A DNA stretch of 64,000 nucleotides from Paracoccus aminovorans (GCF_900005615.1 NZ_LN832562.1:248001-312000); one strand, 5' to 3'. Numbered from the stretch's first letter, positions 40,586 to 48,876 are shown. The notes: generated by a model from the letters alone, not told the origin. Numbers and translations: made by a program.

Positions 40586-40598
40586 CCCCGCATCTCCG

Positions 40599-40808
40599 TC
40601 ACGCCGGGCCCGACGGCGCGATCTCGGCGCGCCGCAGGCGCAGCAAAGACGGCGCCGCGTCGCGCAGCGCGGAGGTCAGGACGCTCGGCGCAACCCCGTT
40701 CAGGCCGGGGATCCCGCCGCAGCGGCTGTCGCTCAGCCGGACCGGGACGATGCGTGCGTCCCCGGCCCAAGGTCGCGTCATCAGGACGATGTCGTTCATG
40801 GTCGCCAT
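40599..40808 (-). CDS. small hypothetical protein
   Basis: A 69-codon frame, MATMNDIVLMTRPWAGDARI and onward, with an excellent AAAGGGAGGC ribosome site just before the ATG. It is divergent from the Lrp-type regulator gene at 40934, so the AT-rich spacer could hold promoters for both. Family not recognised. Confidence 0.5.
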   Translation of the reverse strand: MATMNDIVLMTRPWAGDARIVPVRLSDSRCGGIPGLNGVAPSVLTSALRDAAPSLLRLRRAEIAPSGPA

Positions 40809-40933
40809 GCCTCCCTTTCGCAGAATCGGCCTCTTGCGATACGGCCACCATAATACACGATTGAACACATAGAGAATATAGATAAATATGACGCCGCATC
40901 GCCGGGCATTCCTCCGGCGTCGGAAGGGGCGCT

Positions 40934-41407
40934 ATGCCGGATCTCGACCTGATCGACCGCAAGATCGTGGCGGAGCTGATGCGCGACGCGACGCTGCCCA
41001 TCGCACAGATCGCCGACAGGGTGGGCCTGTCCCAGACCCCCTGCTGGAAGCGGATCCAGAAGCTGGAGGCGGCGGGGGTGCTGACCGGGCGGGTGGCGCT
41101 GGCCGATCCGGAGAAGCTGGGTTTCGGCACGCTGGTCTTCGTCGAGATCGAGGCGCCGAACCATTCCGTGCAATGGCGCGAGGAATTCGCCACGGCCGTC
41201 GCCCAGCTGCCGCAGATCATGGAGGTCCACCGGATGGCGGGGCGCATGGACTATCTGCTGCGCGTGGCGGTGCCGGACATGGCGGCCTTCGATCTGTTCT
41301 ACAAGCGGCTGACGGATGCGGTGCCGATCAAGAACGTGACCTCGCATTTCGCCATGGAGCGCATCCGCTTCACCACCGCCTATCCGGTCGATACCCGCAA
41401 CCGTTGA
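40934..41407 (+). CDS. Lrp/AsnC-family transcriptional regulator
   Basis: A 157-residue regulator: N-terminal winged HTH (LDLIDRKIVAELMRDATLPI, VGLSQTPCWKRIQKLEAAGV) and C-terminal RAM domain (QIMEVHRMAGRMDYLLRVAV). Unlike the NirDLGH proteins it has a normal Lrp HTH. The upstream spacer is AT-rich (CATAATACACGATTGAACAC) in a GC-rich genome, as expected for an Lrp autoregulatory region. Target not identifiable. Confidence 0.92.
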   Translation: MPDLDLIDRKIVAELMRDATLPIAQIADRVGLSQTPCWKRIQKLEAAGVLTGRVALADPEKLGFGTLVFVEIEAPNHSVQWREEFATAVAQLPQIMEVHRMAGRMDYLLRVAVPDMAAFDLFYKRLTDAVPIKNVTSHFAMERIRFTTAYPVDTRNR

Positions 41408-41415
41408 ACGATGCC

Positions 41416-42639
41416 TCAGGCGGCGCTTTCGGCCCCCCAGGCCGGGAAGGGGTCGGGCAGGTTGGCCCACAGCTCGGGGATGAAGCCGCTTTCGCGCACC
41501 AGGGCCGCATCCAGCGCGCGGGTGATCGCGGCCTGGTCCATGCCGGTGCCGATGAAGACCAGTTCCTGCCGCCGGTCGCCCCAGGGTTCCTGCCAGACCT
41601 CGGCGACCGCATCCAGGCTTTCGGTGACGGTCGGCCAGCGCTGCCGGGGCACGCCCGCCCACCAGCGGCCCAGGGGCGCGACCGTCGACATCGCCCCGGC
41701 CAGGCTGAACTCTGCCACCCAGTCGGGCCGGGTCGCGATCCAGAAATGGCCCTTGGCCCGGATCACGCCGCCGAGTTCGCGGTTCAGCACCGCATGGATG
41801 CGCAGCGGATCGAAGGGCCGGCGGGCGCGATAGACGAAAGAGGATACGCCGTATTCCTCGGTCTCGGGCGTGTGATGCGCGAAACCGTAAAGCTCCTTGG
41901 CCCACAGCGGATGCTCATGCGCCCGGTCGAAGTCGAACAGCCCGGTGTCGAGGATCATGCCGGCATCGACCCGGGCATGATCCGCTTCCAGAACCCGGGC
42001 ATCGGGGTTCAGCGCCTGCAGGATGCGCCGCGCCTCGTCGCGCCGCTGGGGCCCGGCGGCGCCGATCTTGTTCAGCACGATCACGTCGGCGAATTCGATC
42101 TGGTCGGTCAGCAGGTCCACCAGCGTCCGCTGGTCGTCCTCGCCCAGGCTTTCGCCGCGGTCGGCCAGGAAGTCGTGGCTGGAAAAATCGCGCGTCAGGT
42201 TGGCGGCATCCACCACCGTCACCATCGTGTCCAGCCGCGCCACGTCCGAAAGGCTGTTGCCGTCCTCGTCCCGGAAGGCGAAGGTCGCCGCCACCGGCAG
42301 CGGCTCGGCGATGCCGGTGGATTCGATCAGCAGGTGGTCGAAGCGGCCTTCTCCGGCCAGCTGGCGCACCTGGTCCAGCAGGTCCTCGCGCAGGGTGCAG
42401 CAGATGCAGCCATTGGTCATCTCGACCAGCTTCTCCTCGGTGCGGGACAGTTCGGTGGCAGCATGGACCAGGTCGGCGTCGATATTGACCTCGGACATGT
42501 CGTTGACGATCACCGCGACGCGGCGGCCCTGGCGGTTGTTCAGGACATGGTTCAGCAGCGTGGTCTTTCCCGCGCCCAGAAATCCCGACACCACGGTGAC
42601 GGGCAGGCGGCGGTCGCGAGAGCGGGCGGATGCAGACAT
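41416..42639 (-). CDS. CobW/COG0523-family zinc GTPase metallochaperone
   Basis: A 407-residue G3E GTPase. Walker A is [18 protein letters not shown]; the metal-binding CxCC motif is in [23 protein letters not shown] and NKIG follow; the C-terminal CobW domain contains [13 protein letters not shown]. This YeiR/ZigA-type subgroup delivers zinc under starvation. A palindrome nearly identical to a Zur box lies 16 nt upstream, which supports a zinc role over cobalt or cobalamin. Confidence 0.93.
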   Translation of the reverse strand: MSASARSRDRRLPVTVVSGFLGAGKTTLLNHVLNNRQGRRVAVIVNDMSEVNIDADLVHAATELSRTEEKLVEMTNGCICCTLREDLLDQVRQLAGEGRFDHLLIESTGIAEPLPVAATFAFRDEDGNSLSDVARLDTMVTVVDAANLTRDFSSHDFLADRGESLGEDDQRTLVDLLTDQIEFADVIVLNKIGAAGPQRRDEARRILQALNPDARVLEADHARVDAGMILDTGLFDFDRAHEHPLWAKELYGFAHHTPETEEYGVSSFVYRARRPFDPLRIHAVLNRELGGVIRAKGHFWIATRPDWVAEFSLAGAMSTVAPLGRWWAGVPRQRWPTVTESLDAVAEVWQEPWGDRRQELVFIGTGMDQAAITRALDAALVRESGFIPELWANLPDPFPAWGAESAA

Positions 42640-42654
42640 GGGGGCCTCTATGTT

Positions 42655-42671
42655 ACGTTATAATATAACAT
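42655..42671. promoter_or_regulatory. Zur-type operator upstream of the CobW gene
   Basis: ACGTTATAATATAACAT differs at one base from the symmetric ATGTTATAATATAACAT. A wider inverted repeat TATGTTA-N10-TAACATA spans 42649-42672. It lies between the divergent CobW and DyP genes, close to the CobW start (42639), so zinc-loaded Zur would block CobW expression. Confidence 0.75.
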
Positions 42672-42809
42672 ATACCTGCGGACCGGAGCCGCCCGCAAGG
42701 GCTTTCGGACCTTGATGTGCGCGCGATCCTTGGGCTGCTGTCGCTTCTGGGGCTTTCGGACACCCCGCGGACGGGTTTATTCCTTGGTCAAGCCCGAGGG
42801 GAATCGCTC

Positions 42810-43835
42810 ATGCCGCCAATAGCCAACCAGCCGATCGAGGGCGCCCTGACCCGCAACGCGATCTTTCTGACCCTCAGCCTGCACCAGGACGATGCGGCGC
42901 TTTCGGTTTTCCGCGACCTTTGCGCCGACCTGCCTTCCCTGGTCCGGGCGGTGGGATTTCGCAGCGCCGAAGCGGGGCTCAGCTGCGTGCTGGGCCTGGG
43001 GTCCGGGCTTTGGGATCGGCTGGGCATTGGTCTTGCGCCCGCCGGCCTGCACCCGTTCCGCGAAATCGCCGGCGTCCATCGCGCGCCTGCGACCCCGGGC
43101 GACATCCTGTTCCACATCCGCGCCGAGCGCCCGGACTACTGCTTCGAGCTCGCCAGCCAGATCATGCGCCGGCTGGGCGCGGTCGCCACCGTCGAGGACG
43201 AGACCCAGGGCTTCAAGTTCTTCGACAACCGCGACCTGCTGGGCTTCGTCGACGGCACCGAGAACCCGCAGGGCGTGGACCGGGCCGCGGCGGTGGCCAT
43301 CGGCGACGAAGACCCGGCCTTTGCCGGCGGCAGCTACGTCATCGTGCAGAAATACCTGCACGACCTGGCGAAATGGGAGGCCATGCCGGTGGAAAGCCAG
43401 GAACGGGTGATCGGGCGCCACAAGCTCTCGGACATCGAATTCCCCGATGCCGACAAGGCGAGCTTCGCCCATAACGTGCTGACCAACATCAACGACGCGC
43501 AGGGCAACCAGCTGCAGATCCTGCGCGACAACATGCCTTTCGGCAGCCCGGCGCATGGCGAGTTCGGCACCTATTTCATCGGCTACGCCCGCGAGCCGGG
43601 CCGGATCGAGACCATGTTGGAGAACATGTTCGTCGGTCTGTCGCCGGGCAATTACGACCGCATCCTCGACGTCAGCACGGCCGTGACCGGCGGCCTGTTC
43701 TTCGTGCCGGCGGCGGGGCTGCTGGACAGGATCGGCGCGGGGCAGGCTCTGGCGCCGCCCGCCCCAGCCGAACCCGAACCGGAACCGCGGGCGGACGGCT
43801 CGCTTGGCCTTGGATCCTTGAAACAGGGGGACTGA
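42810..43835 (+). CDS. DyP-type heme peroxidase, encapsulin cargo
   Basis: A 341-residue dye-decolorising peroxidase. It has GFVDGTENPQGVDRA (the GxxDG distal Asp motif), RHKLSDIEFPDADKASFAHN with the proximal heme His, ILRDNMPFGSPAHGEFGTYF and MFVGLSPGNYDRILD. A Pro/Glu-rich linker leads to the C-terminal DGSLGLGSLKQGD, which matches the encapsulin cargo-loading peptide (LxIGSLK type). It ends 2 nt before the encapsulin start. The start at 42810 was chosen by family alignment; the frame is open to a GTG at 42717. Confidence 0.95.
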   Translation: MPPIANQPIEGALTRNAIFLTLSLHQDDAALSVFRDLCADLPSLVRAVGFRSAEAGLSCVLGLGSGLWDRLGIGLAPAGLHPFREIAGVHRAPATPGDILFHIRAERPDYCFELASQIMRRLGAVATVEDETQGFKFFDNRDLLGFVDGTENPQGVDRAAAVAIGDEDPAFAGGSYVIVQKYLHDLAKWEAMPVESQERVIGRHKLSDIEFPDADKASFAHNVLTNINDAQGNQLQILRDNMPFGSPAHGEFGTYFIGYAREPGRIETMLENMFVGLSPGNYDRILDVSTAVTGGLFFVPAAGLLDRIGAGQALAPPAPAEPEPEPRADGSLGLGSLKQGD

Positions 43836-43837
43836 CA

Positions 43838-44635
43838 TTGGACAATCTTCACCGCGAACTGGCCCCGATCAGCGCGGCCGCCTGGACCCAGATCGAGGAA
43901 GAGGCCCGGCGCACCCTGCAGCGCTATCTGGGCGCGCGCCGCGTCGTGGACCTGCACGGTCCCGAGGGGTTCGATCTGTCCGCGGTCGGCACCGGCCACC
44001 TGAAGCCCGCGCCGGCGCTGGCCGAGGGCGTCGCCTGCCACCAGCGCGAGGTGAACCCGCTGGTCGAGCTGCGGGTGCCGTTCCGGCTGACCCGCGCGGC
44101 CATCGACGACGTGGCGCGCGGCTCGAACGACAGCGACTGGCAGCCGCTCAAGGACGCGGCACGCCAGATCGCGCTGGCCGAGGACCGGCTGGTGTTCCGC
44201 GGCTACGACGCCGCCGGCATCCAGGGCATCCTGCCCGGCACCAGCAACCCGGTGGTGCCGCTGCCCGACGACGTCGCCGATTATCCCGAGGCCCTGGCCC
44301 GCGCCGTCAGCGAGCTGCGGCTGGCCGGCGTCAACGGCCCCTATGCGCTGGTGCTGGGCACCGCCGCCTTTACCGAGGCGACCGGCGGCGCCGAGGACGG
44401 CTATCCGGTGCTGAAGCATCTGGAGCGGCTGGTCGACGTGCCCGTGGTCTGGAGCCAGGCGCTGGAGGGCGGCGCCGTCGTCACCACCCGCGGCGGCGAT
44501 TTCGACCTGTGGCTGGGGCAGGACGTCTCGATCGGCTATCTGGCGCATGATGTCGAGACGGTGACGCTTTACCTGCAGGAAAGCCTGACCTTCCAGATGC
44601 AGACCTCCGAGGCGGTGGTGGTGCTGGGGGCCTGA
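43838..44635 (+). CDS. encapsulin shell protein (family 1, HK97 fold)
   Basis: A 265-residue shell protein. It begins DNLHRELAPISAAAWTQIEE, then RTLQRYLGARRVVDLHGPEG, NPLVELRVPFRLTRAAIDDV, EDRLVFRGYDAAGIQGILPG, and ends FQMQTSEAVVVLGA. It self-assembles into a nanocompartment that packages the DyP peroxidase encoded just upstream. The start codon is TTG, set by an AGGGGG site and the 2-nt gap after the DyP stop. Confidence 0.95.
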   Translation: MDNLHRELAPISAAAWTQIEEEARRTLQRYLGARRVVDLHGPEGFDLSAVGTGHLKPAPALAEGVACHQREVNPLVELRVPFRLTRAAIDDVARGSNDSDWQPLKDAARQIALAEDRLVFRGYDAAGIQGILPGTSNPVVPLPDDVADYPEALARAVSELRLAGVNGPYALVLGTAAFTEATGGAEDGYPVLKHLERLVDVPVVWSQALEGGAVVTTRGGDFDLWLGQDVSIGYLAHDVETVTLYLQESLTFQMQTSEAVVVLGA

Positions 44636-44641
44636 GCGGCG

Positions 44642-45538
44642 ATGATCCTGCGCTCGCAGCCGAACCTGCGCGACATCCTGCTGACGGTCCAGGGCTCGAT
44701 CATCCCCGCTATCCTGGGCCGGCTGGCGGTGATCGGAGCGGTGTCGCTGGTCGCGATCCTGGCGGCGAAGCTGCACCCCGGCATCTTCGCCCGCATCAGC
44801 GCCATCCCCTTCACCCTGATCGGCATCGCGCTGTCGGTGTTCATGAGCTTTCGCAACGGCACCTGCTACGCGCGCTGGTGGGAGGGGCGGCAGCTCTGGG
44901 GCGAGATCGTGGTCGCCTGCCGGGGCATGGCGCGGGCCAGCGCCGGCCTGGACCCGCAGCTGCGCCGCCGCCTGCTGCTCTCGCTCTGCGCCTTCGCGGC
45001 CGGCCTGTCCGCGCGGCTGCGCCAGCGCGACGAAAACGCGGCCATCGCGGCCTGGCTGCCGGGCGACACCCTGTCCGGGCGGCCGAACCCCACGGATCGC
45101 GTGCTGCAGGACGCCGGCGCGGCGCTGGTCGGGCTCAGCGCCGCGGGCCGGCTGGGCGAGATCCGCTGGTCGGTGCTCGAGGGCCATCTGCATCGGCTGT
45201 CCAGCGCCCAGGCGGCGTGCGAGCGCATCGCCTCGACCCCGGTGCCCTTTGCCTATTCGCTGCTGCTGCATCGCACGGCGCTGGTCTTTTGCGTGCTGCT
45301 GCCCTTTGCGCTGGCCGGCTCGCTGAGCTGGTGGACGCTGCTGCCGGTGCTGCTGGTGGCCTATACGTTCTTCGGCCTCGACGCGCTCGGCCACCAGCTC
45401 GAGGACCCGTTCGGCGAAACGCCCAACGCCCTGCCGCTGGATGCGCTGTGTCGCATGATCGAGCGCGAGATGCTGGACGCGATGGGAACCGACAGCCTGC
45501 CCGAGCCGCTGAAACCCGAAAACCACGTGCTGCGCTGA
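44642..45538 (+). CDS. bestrophin-like (UPF0187/YneE) membrane channel
   Basis: A 298-residue membrane protein of the bestrophin family, members of which form pentameric anion or cation channels. Markers: LRSQPNLRDILLTVQGSIIP, FTLIGIALSVFMSFRNGTCY, ARWWEGRQLWGEIV, GLDALGHQLEDPFGETPNAL with the conserved acidic DPFG motif. It lies 6 nt after encapsulin on the same strand and before a strong hairpin, so it is part of the operon. Confidence 0.92.
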   Translation: MILRSQPNLRDILLTVQGSIIPAILGRLAVIGAVSLVAILAAKLHPGIFARISAIPFTLIGIALSVFMSFRNGTCYARWWEGRQLWGEIVVACRGMARASAGLDPQLRRRLLLSLCAFAAGLSARLRQRDENAAIAAWLPGDTLSGRPNPTDRVLQDAGAALVGLSAAGRLGEIRWSVLEGHLHRLSSAQAACERIASTPVPFAYSLLLHRTALVFCVLLPFALAGSLSWWTLLPVLLVAYTFFGLDALGHQLEDPFGETPNALPLDALCRMIEREMLDAMGTDSLPEPLKPENHVLR

Positions 45539-45541
45539 ACG

Positions 45542-45568
45542 CCGGACGGCCGGCGGGCCGCCGTCCGG
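45542..45568 (+). terminator. hairpin ending the DyP-encapsulin-bestrophin operon
   Basis: CCGGACGGC (45542-45550) and GCCGTCCGG (45560-45568) form a perfect 9-bp stem with a 9-nt loop, 4 nt after the bestrophin stop. It lacks a T-run. Confidence 0.6.
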
Positions 45569-45948
45569 ATCCGAGAGGTCGTTCATCATGCTCGGCCCTC
45601 TTGTCCTTCTCGTCGCGGGTGCCCCAGCGATGCACGGGCATTGCGCGCCCCGGCCGTCACGGCCGCAGGCTGGGGCGAAAGCGCCCGCGTTGCGACAAGC
45701 ATCTCCGAATTTGCCATGCGTCCGGCCCCGCACGATCCGAAAGGGCCGTCTCTGCCACCAGGGCGCATTTGCGCGGCGCCGGTCGGCGTGATGGTCGCGA
45801 GCAGGAACAGGCCCTGCCGGGTCGGCTGTCCTGCGTCCAGACCCAGGGCGCACGATGCCGGGGGTTCTGCGCGGCGATCTAACCCGCGGTCATGCAGGAG
45901 CGCCGAATCTCCGGGCCGGTCGTTCGCATGAAGAGCCCCGGCGGGGGG
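45569..45948. other. non-coding spacer upstream of the Rrf2 gene
   Basis: About 380 nt; open frames on both strands lack family resemblance or good start sites. Nothing recognised until the palindromes at 45949. Confidence 0.45.
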
Positions 45949-45979
45949 GGATATTCGGAACTTGCCGTGCCGAATATCC
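45949..45979. promoter_or_regulatory. palindromic operator O1 upstream of the Rrf2 gene
   Basis: GGATATTCGG (45949-45958) and CCGAATATCC (45970-45979) are perfect 10-bp inverted repeats separated by 11 nt. Confidence 0.8.
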
Positions 45980-45985
45980 CGCCAT

Positions 45986-46012
45986 ATAATCGGCATCAAG
46001 AATACCGATTAT
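45986..46012. promoter_or_regulatory. palindromic operator O2 upstream of the Rrf2 gene
   Basis: ATAATCGG (45986-45993) and CCGATTAT (46005-46012), perfect 8-bp arms with the same 11-nt spacing as O1. Centres of O1 and O2 are 35 nt apart, and O2 ends 8 nt before the regulator ATG. Confidence 0.8.
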
Positions 46013-46020
46013 GATTGCGC

Positions 46021-46458
46021 ATGCGTCTTGCCACTTTCACCGACTACGGATTGCGCGTGTTGATGCGCCTGGCCGGAACGCCGGAAAAGGCGGTCTCGAC
46101 CGGACAGATCGCGACGGAGTTCGCGATTTCGCAGCACCATCTGGCCAAGGTGGTCAGCGATCTCGGTCTGGGCGGTTTCGTGCGCTCGGTGCGCGGCCGG
46201 ACGGGCGGGCTGCGGCTGATGCGCCCGGCGCAGGAAATCACGGTGGGGCAGGTGGTGCGCCATCTCGAACGCAGGTTCTCGCTTGTGGAATGCTTTCGCG
46301 CCGATGGCGGCGAATGCGTCCTCGGACCGGGTTGCCGCCTGAAACCGCAGCTTGCGGCGGCGCGCGAAGCGTTCATGGCAGAGCTCGACCGCACGACGAT
46401 TGCGGATTGCGCCTGGCCGGGACGGAACCCGGACGGGCGCGTGGCGACGGACGGTTAG
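46021..46458 (+). CDS. Rrf2-family regulator (NsrR-like)
   Basis: A 145-residue winged-helix regulator of the Rrf2 family: MRLATFTDYGLRVLMRLA, ISQHHLAKVVSDLGLGGFVR, RGRTGGLRLMRPAQEITVGQ. Three cysteines in CFRADGGECVLGPGCRLK fit an Fe-S cluster site as in NsrR, the NO sensor; spacing is C-x7-C-x5-C. The ATG is preferred over an in-frame TTG at 46015. The site has no obvious Shine-Dalgarno sequence. Twin operators overlap its promoter, implying autoregulation. Confidence 0.88.
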   Translation: MRLATFTDYGLRVLMRLAGTPEKAVSTGQIATEFAISQHHLAKVVSDLGLGGFVRSVRGRTGGLRLMRPAQEITVGQVVRHLERRFSLVECFRADGGECVLGPGCRLKPQLAAAREAFMAELDRTTIADCAWPGRNPDGRVATDG

Positions 46459-46477
46459 GGCTGGACAGGAGGAAGCG

Positions 46478-46939
46478 ATGTCTCAGATCGAATTCGGGAA
46501 GAACGGCATCCAGGTGGATGCGGCCCTGCTGGCCAAGGCGTTCCGGATCGGCACCGACGCCCTGAGGCAAAGCATGCGCGACGGCACCATCACCAGCCGC
46601 TGCGAGCGCGGCGAAGGCGCGGATGCCGGCCGGGTGCGGCTGGTCTTTTTCTCGTCCCGGCGCCGCGTCCGCATCACCGCGGACGACAGCGGCAACGTCC
46701 TGACCTGCACCGCCGTGGATCTGGTCGGACCGCCCCGAAGCGGGAGGCCGGAGGCCGCCGGGGACGCCGATCATGAGGCGGCCGGTGCTGCTTCTGCCGG
46801 CGCAGGTCCGGATCAGGCGGCCCATATCGACAGGCTTCTCGACCCGGCGTTGCAAGGCACCTTCCCCGCGAGCGATCCCATCGCGATCGACATCGACGCG
46901 GCCCCGCAAGCGGACTCGTCGCGCGGCGAGGCGCCCTGA
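46478..46939 (+). CDS. DUF6522-like small protein with acidic tail
   Basis: A 153-residue protein. The N-terminal 85 residues (IEFGKNGIQVDAALLAKAFR, LRQSMRDGTITSRCERGEGA, RVRLVFFSSRRRVRITADDS) look like DUF6522, often beside NsrR-type genes. The Ala-rich tail ends in DRLLDPALQGTFPASDPIAI, a TFPASDP motif also seen in small stress-related proteins. GGAGGAAGCG precedes the ATG, 19 nt after the Rrf2 stop, so it is probably co-transcribed. Function unknown. Confidence 0.75.
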   Translation: MSQIEFGKNGIQVDAALLAKAFRIGTDALRQSMRDGTITSRCERGEGADAGRVRLVFFSSRRRVRITADDSGNVLTCTAVDLVGPPRSGRPEAAGDADHEAAGAASAGAGPDQAAHIDRLLDPALQGTFPASDPIAIDIDAAPQADSSRGEAP

Positions 46940-46998
46940 CCGCCATCAGGCGCAACCAGCCGACCGGATCGGCCCGCAGGAGGCCATTTCGGCCCTGA

Positions 46999-47138
46999 GC
47001 AGGCTGCTGAAAAGCCCCGTGACGCGGCAAACTGCACGGAAGCGCGAAAATCGCATCGGATCGCCCGCAAATGTCCTGTTCTTCAGCCGATCCTGGGCCC
47101 AAAACGATGCCCTCTCGAAGTTCTTTTTAGCAGCCTGT
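46999..47138. repeat. MITE-like repeat, copy B (best preserved)
   Basis: About 140 nt bounded by inverted repeats GCAGGCTGCTGAAAAG (left) and TTCTTTTTAGCAGCCTGT (right). No coding potential. Internal sequence is shared, with divergence, with 38730-38893 and in part with 8806-8960. Confidence 0.75.
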
Positions 47139-47237
47139 CGGGGCAAGCGCGGAGGAAAAGACGGCTGGCACCGCTCCGAGCCGCTACCGTGATAAAAAGA
47201 TCCGGCAGGACGCACACCCGCCCCGCAGGATCAGCGA

Positions 47238-47695
47238 TCATTCCCCGAGCGGCCGCACCCCATATGTGCGGTAGGCGTCCGCGCGAAGGTCCGCTTCGCT
47301 CCTTTCCGGATAGAAGGTGTAGCTGGGCGCCAGGATGGGCGCGCTCCGCTCGACCCTGACGGCGATCACATGCCGGATCGGGAAGCTGCCGCCTGTCATT
47401 GCCAGCAGCGGCGCGGACAAGGCCGCGAAATCCGGATGGTCGGGCGCGATGATCTCGGCCACGCCCTCCAGTTTTCGGCCGCGCTGCAGGAACACATCGA
47501 TCAGGCTGACGCAGACCGCCGGATTGTCGCGGATGTTCTTGACGCTGCGCGCCGAGGCGATGTCGGCGATCAAGAACCGGCCGTCGTCCGCTTCCGCGTG
47601 GATCTGCTTGGGAGAGACATTCGGCCTGTTGCGGGATCCGCCGTTGCCAGCCAGCAGAGAACGACCTTTTCGGTCTCGTTGAAGCTTCGGGTCAT
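47238..47695 (-). pseudogene. pyridoxamine 5'-phosphate oxidase-like (PPOX) flavoprotein, frameshifted
   Basis: The first part starts MTRSFNETEKVVLCWLATAD (47695 downward) in one frame; the rest, RPNVSPKQIHAEADDGRFLI, RDNPAVCVSLIDVFLQRGRK and on to YRTYGVRPLGE, is in another. The two join at the GATCCCGCAACAGGCCGAAT region (near 47630), where a single missing base would restore one frame. Such PPOX-fold proteins bind FMN or F420 and act as oxidoreductases. It could be a true recent mutation or a sequencing error. Confidence 0.78.
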
Positions 47696-47898
47696 AAGCG
47701 CCTCTCGAAGTTGTCCCCGATATCGCTGGCACGGAAAGCGTCGCCAAGGCACGCGCCGTCCCGATGTAGCAATGCGCCCCGAAACCGTTGCAAGACCCGG
47801 CGACGGGGCCAAGGCCGCCAGGGTTCCGCATGGCTCGCCGCGGGCCGGAAGAATGGCCTGGCGGTGGTCCGCCTTGCTTGGGGGTCGCCCCGACCAGG

Positions 47899-48876
47899 TC
47901 ATCGGGTCCGCAGCGCCGGCGGCGTCGAGAAAGGCCGCGGGCCGCGAGCAGGTTCGCCGGCGGGCGGGGTGGATTGCCGGATCGGCCGGCCGTAGAGACG
48001 ACGATGCGCCTTGCTCAGCGCCGCCGCGTCGGAATAGCCGCAGCGCAGCGCGATCTCGCGCAGGCCAAGCCCGGTGCTGGCGGCCAGTTCGCGCGCCTGC
48101 GACAGCCGCAGCATCTGGAAATAGCGGCCCGGCGCCATGCCGGTCTCGGCGCGGAACAACCGGTCCAGCTTGCTGAGCGAGACTCCGCAGCGTGCCGCGA
48201 TCTCGGGCAGCGGCAGCGGCGTCTCGATGGTCTCGATCATCAGGTTCATCGCCTGCCGCAGCCGCGCCGTGCCCTTGCGGGGCAGGCCGGGCAGGGCCGG
48301 GCCGGCCTCGCCGCGGTCGGCGTCGTGCAGGAACATCGACGAGGCGATGAAGGCATTGGCCTGGCCGAACCGCTCGGCGATGAAGGCCAGGATCAGGTCC
48401 AGCGCCCCCGCCGCGCCGCCGCAGGTCCAGACCCGCCCCGCCATCACGTAGGGGGCGGTGTCGGCCTGCGCATCGGGGAAGGCCTCGGCGAAATCGGCCA
48501 GCAGCGACCAGTGCAGCGTCGCGCGCCGCCCATCCAGCAAGCCCGCCGCCGCCAGCAGCCAGGGCCCGCTGTCGGCGCCGATCACGATACGGCTGCGCCG
48601 TGCCAGCGCCAGGACGCGGCGCAGCCCGGCCCCTGCCGCATGGTCGCGATAGCCATAGCCCGCCACCACCACCAACAGGTCGAAATCCGTCGCCGCCCCG
48701 TCGTCCGGCGCGACGGACAACCCGCTCGAGGACCGCACCGGCCGGCCGTCGGGGGTGAGGACCTGCCAGCGGATGTCGATCTCGGCCTGGTCGCGCACAG
48801 CGCGCAGCGGTTCCAGCAGGCAGGACAGCACCATGTTCGAGAAACCCTCGAAAAGCAGGAAGCCGACGCGGACCAT
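47899..48876 (-). CDS. GlxA/AraC-family regulator
   Basis: A 325-residue regulator: DJ-1/PfpI-like N-terminal domain (RVGFLLFEGFSNMVLSCLLE, IVIGADSGPWLLAAAGLLDG, WTCGGAAGALDLILAFIAER) and AraC HTH domain (LPLPEIAARCGVSLSKLDRL, LGLREIALRCGYSDAAALSK). It is divergent from the carnitine-degradation genes 98 nt away and probably controls them or senses a related quaternary amine. In-frame upstream starts to 48936 are possible. Confidence 0.86.
   Translation of the reverse strand: MVRVGFLLFEGFSNMVLSCLLEPLRAVRDQAEIDIRWQVLTPDGRPVRSSSGLSVAPDDGAATDFDLLVVVAGYGYRDHAAGAGLRRVLALARRSRIVIGADSGPWLLAAAGLLDGRRATLHWSLLADFAEAFPDAQADTAPYVMAGRVWTCGGAAGALDLILAFIAERFGQANAFIASSMFLHDADRGEAGPALPGLPRKGTARLRQAMNLMIETIETPLPLPEIAARCGVSLSKLDRLFRAETGMAPGRYFQMLRLSQARELAASTGLGLREIALRCGYSDAAALSKAHRRLYGRPIRQSTPPAGEPARGPRPFSTPPALRTR

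Noticed and set aside
41416..42639. CobW as a cobalamin-synthesis protein linked to the corrinoid module
   Set aside because: A Zur-type operator and the zinc-type CxCC motif fit a zinc chaperone; no cob genes are adjacent.
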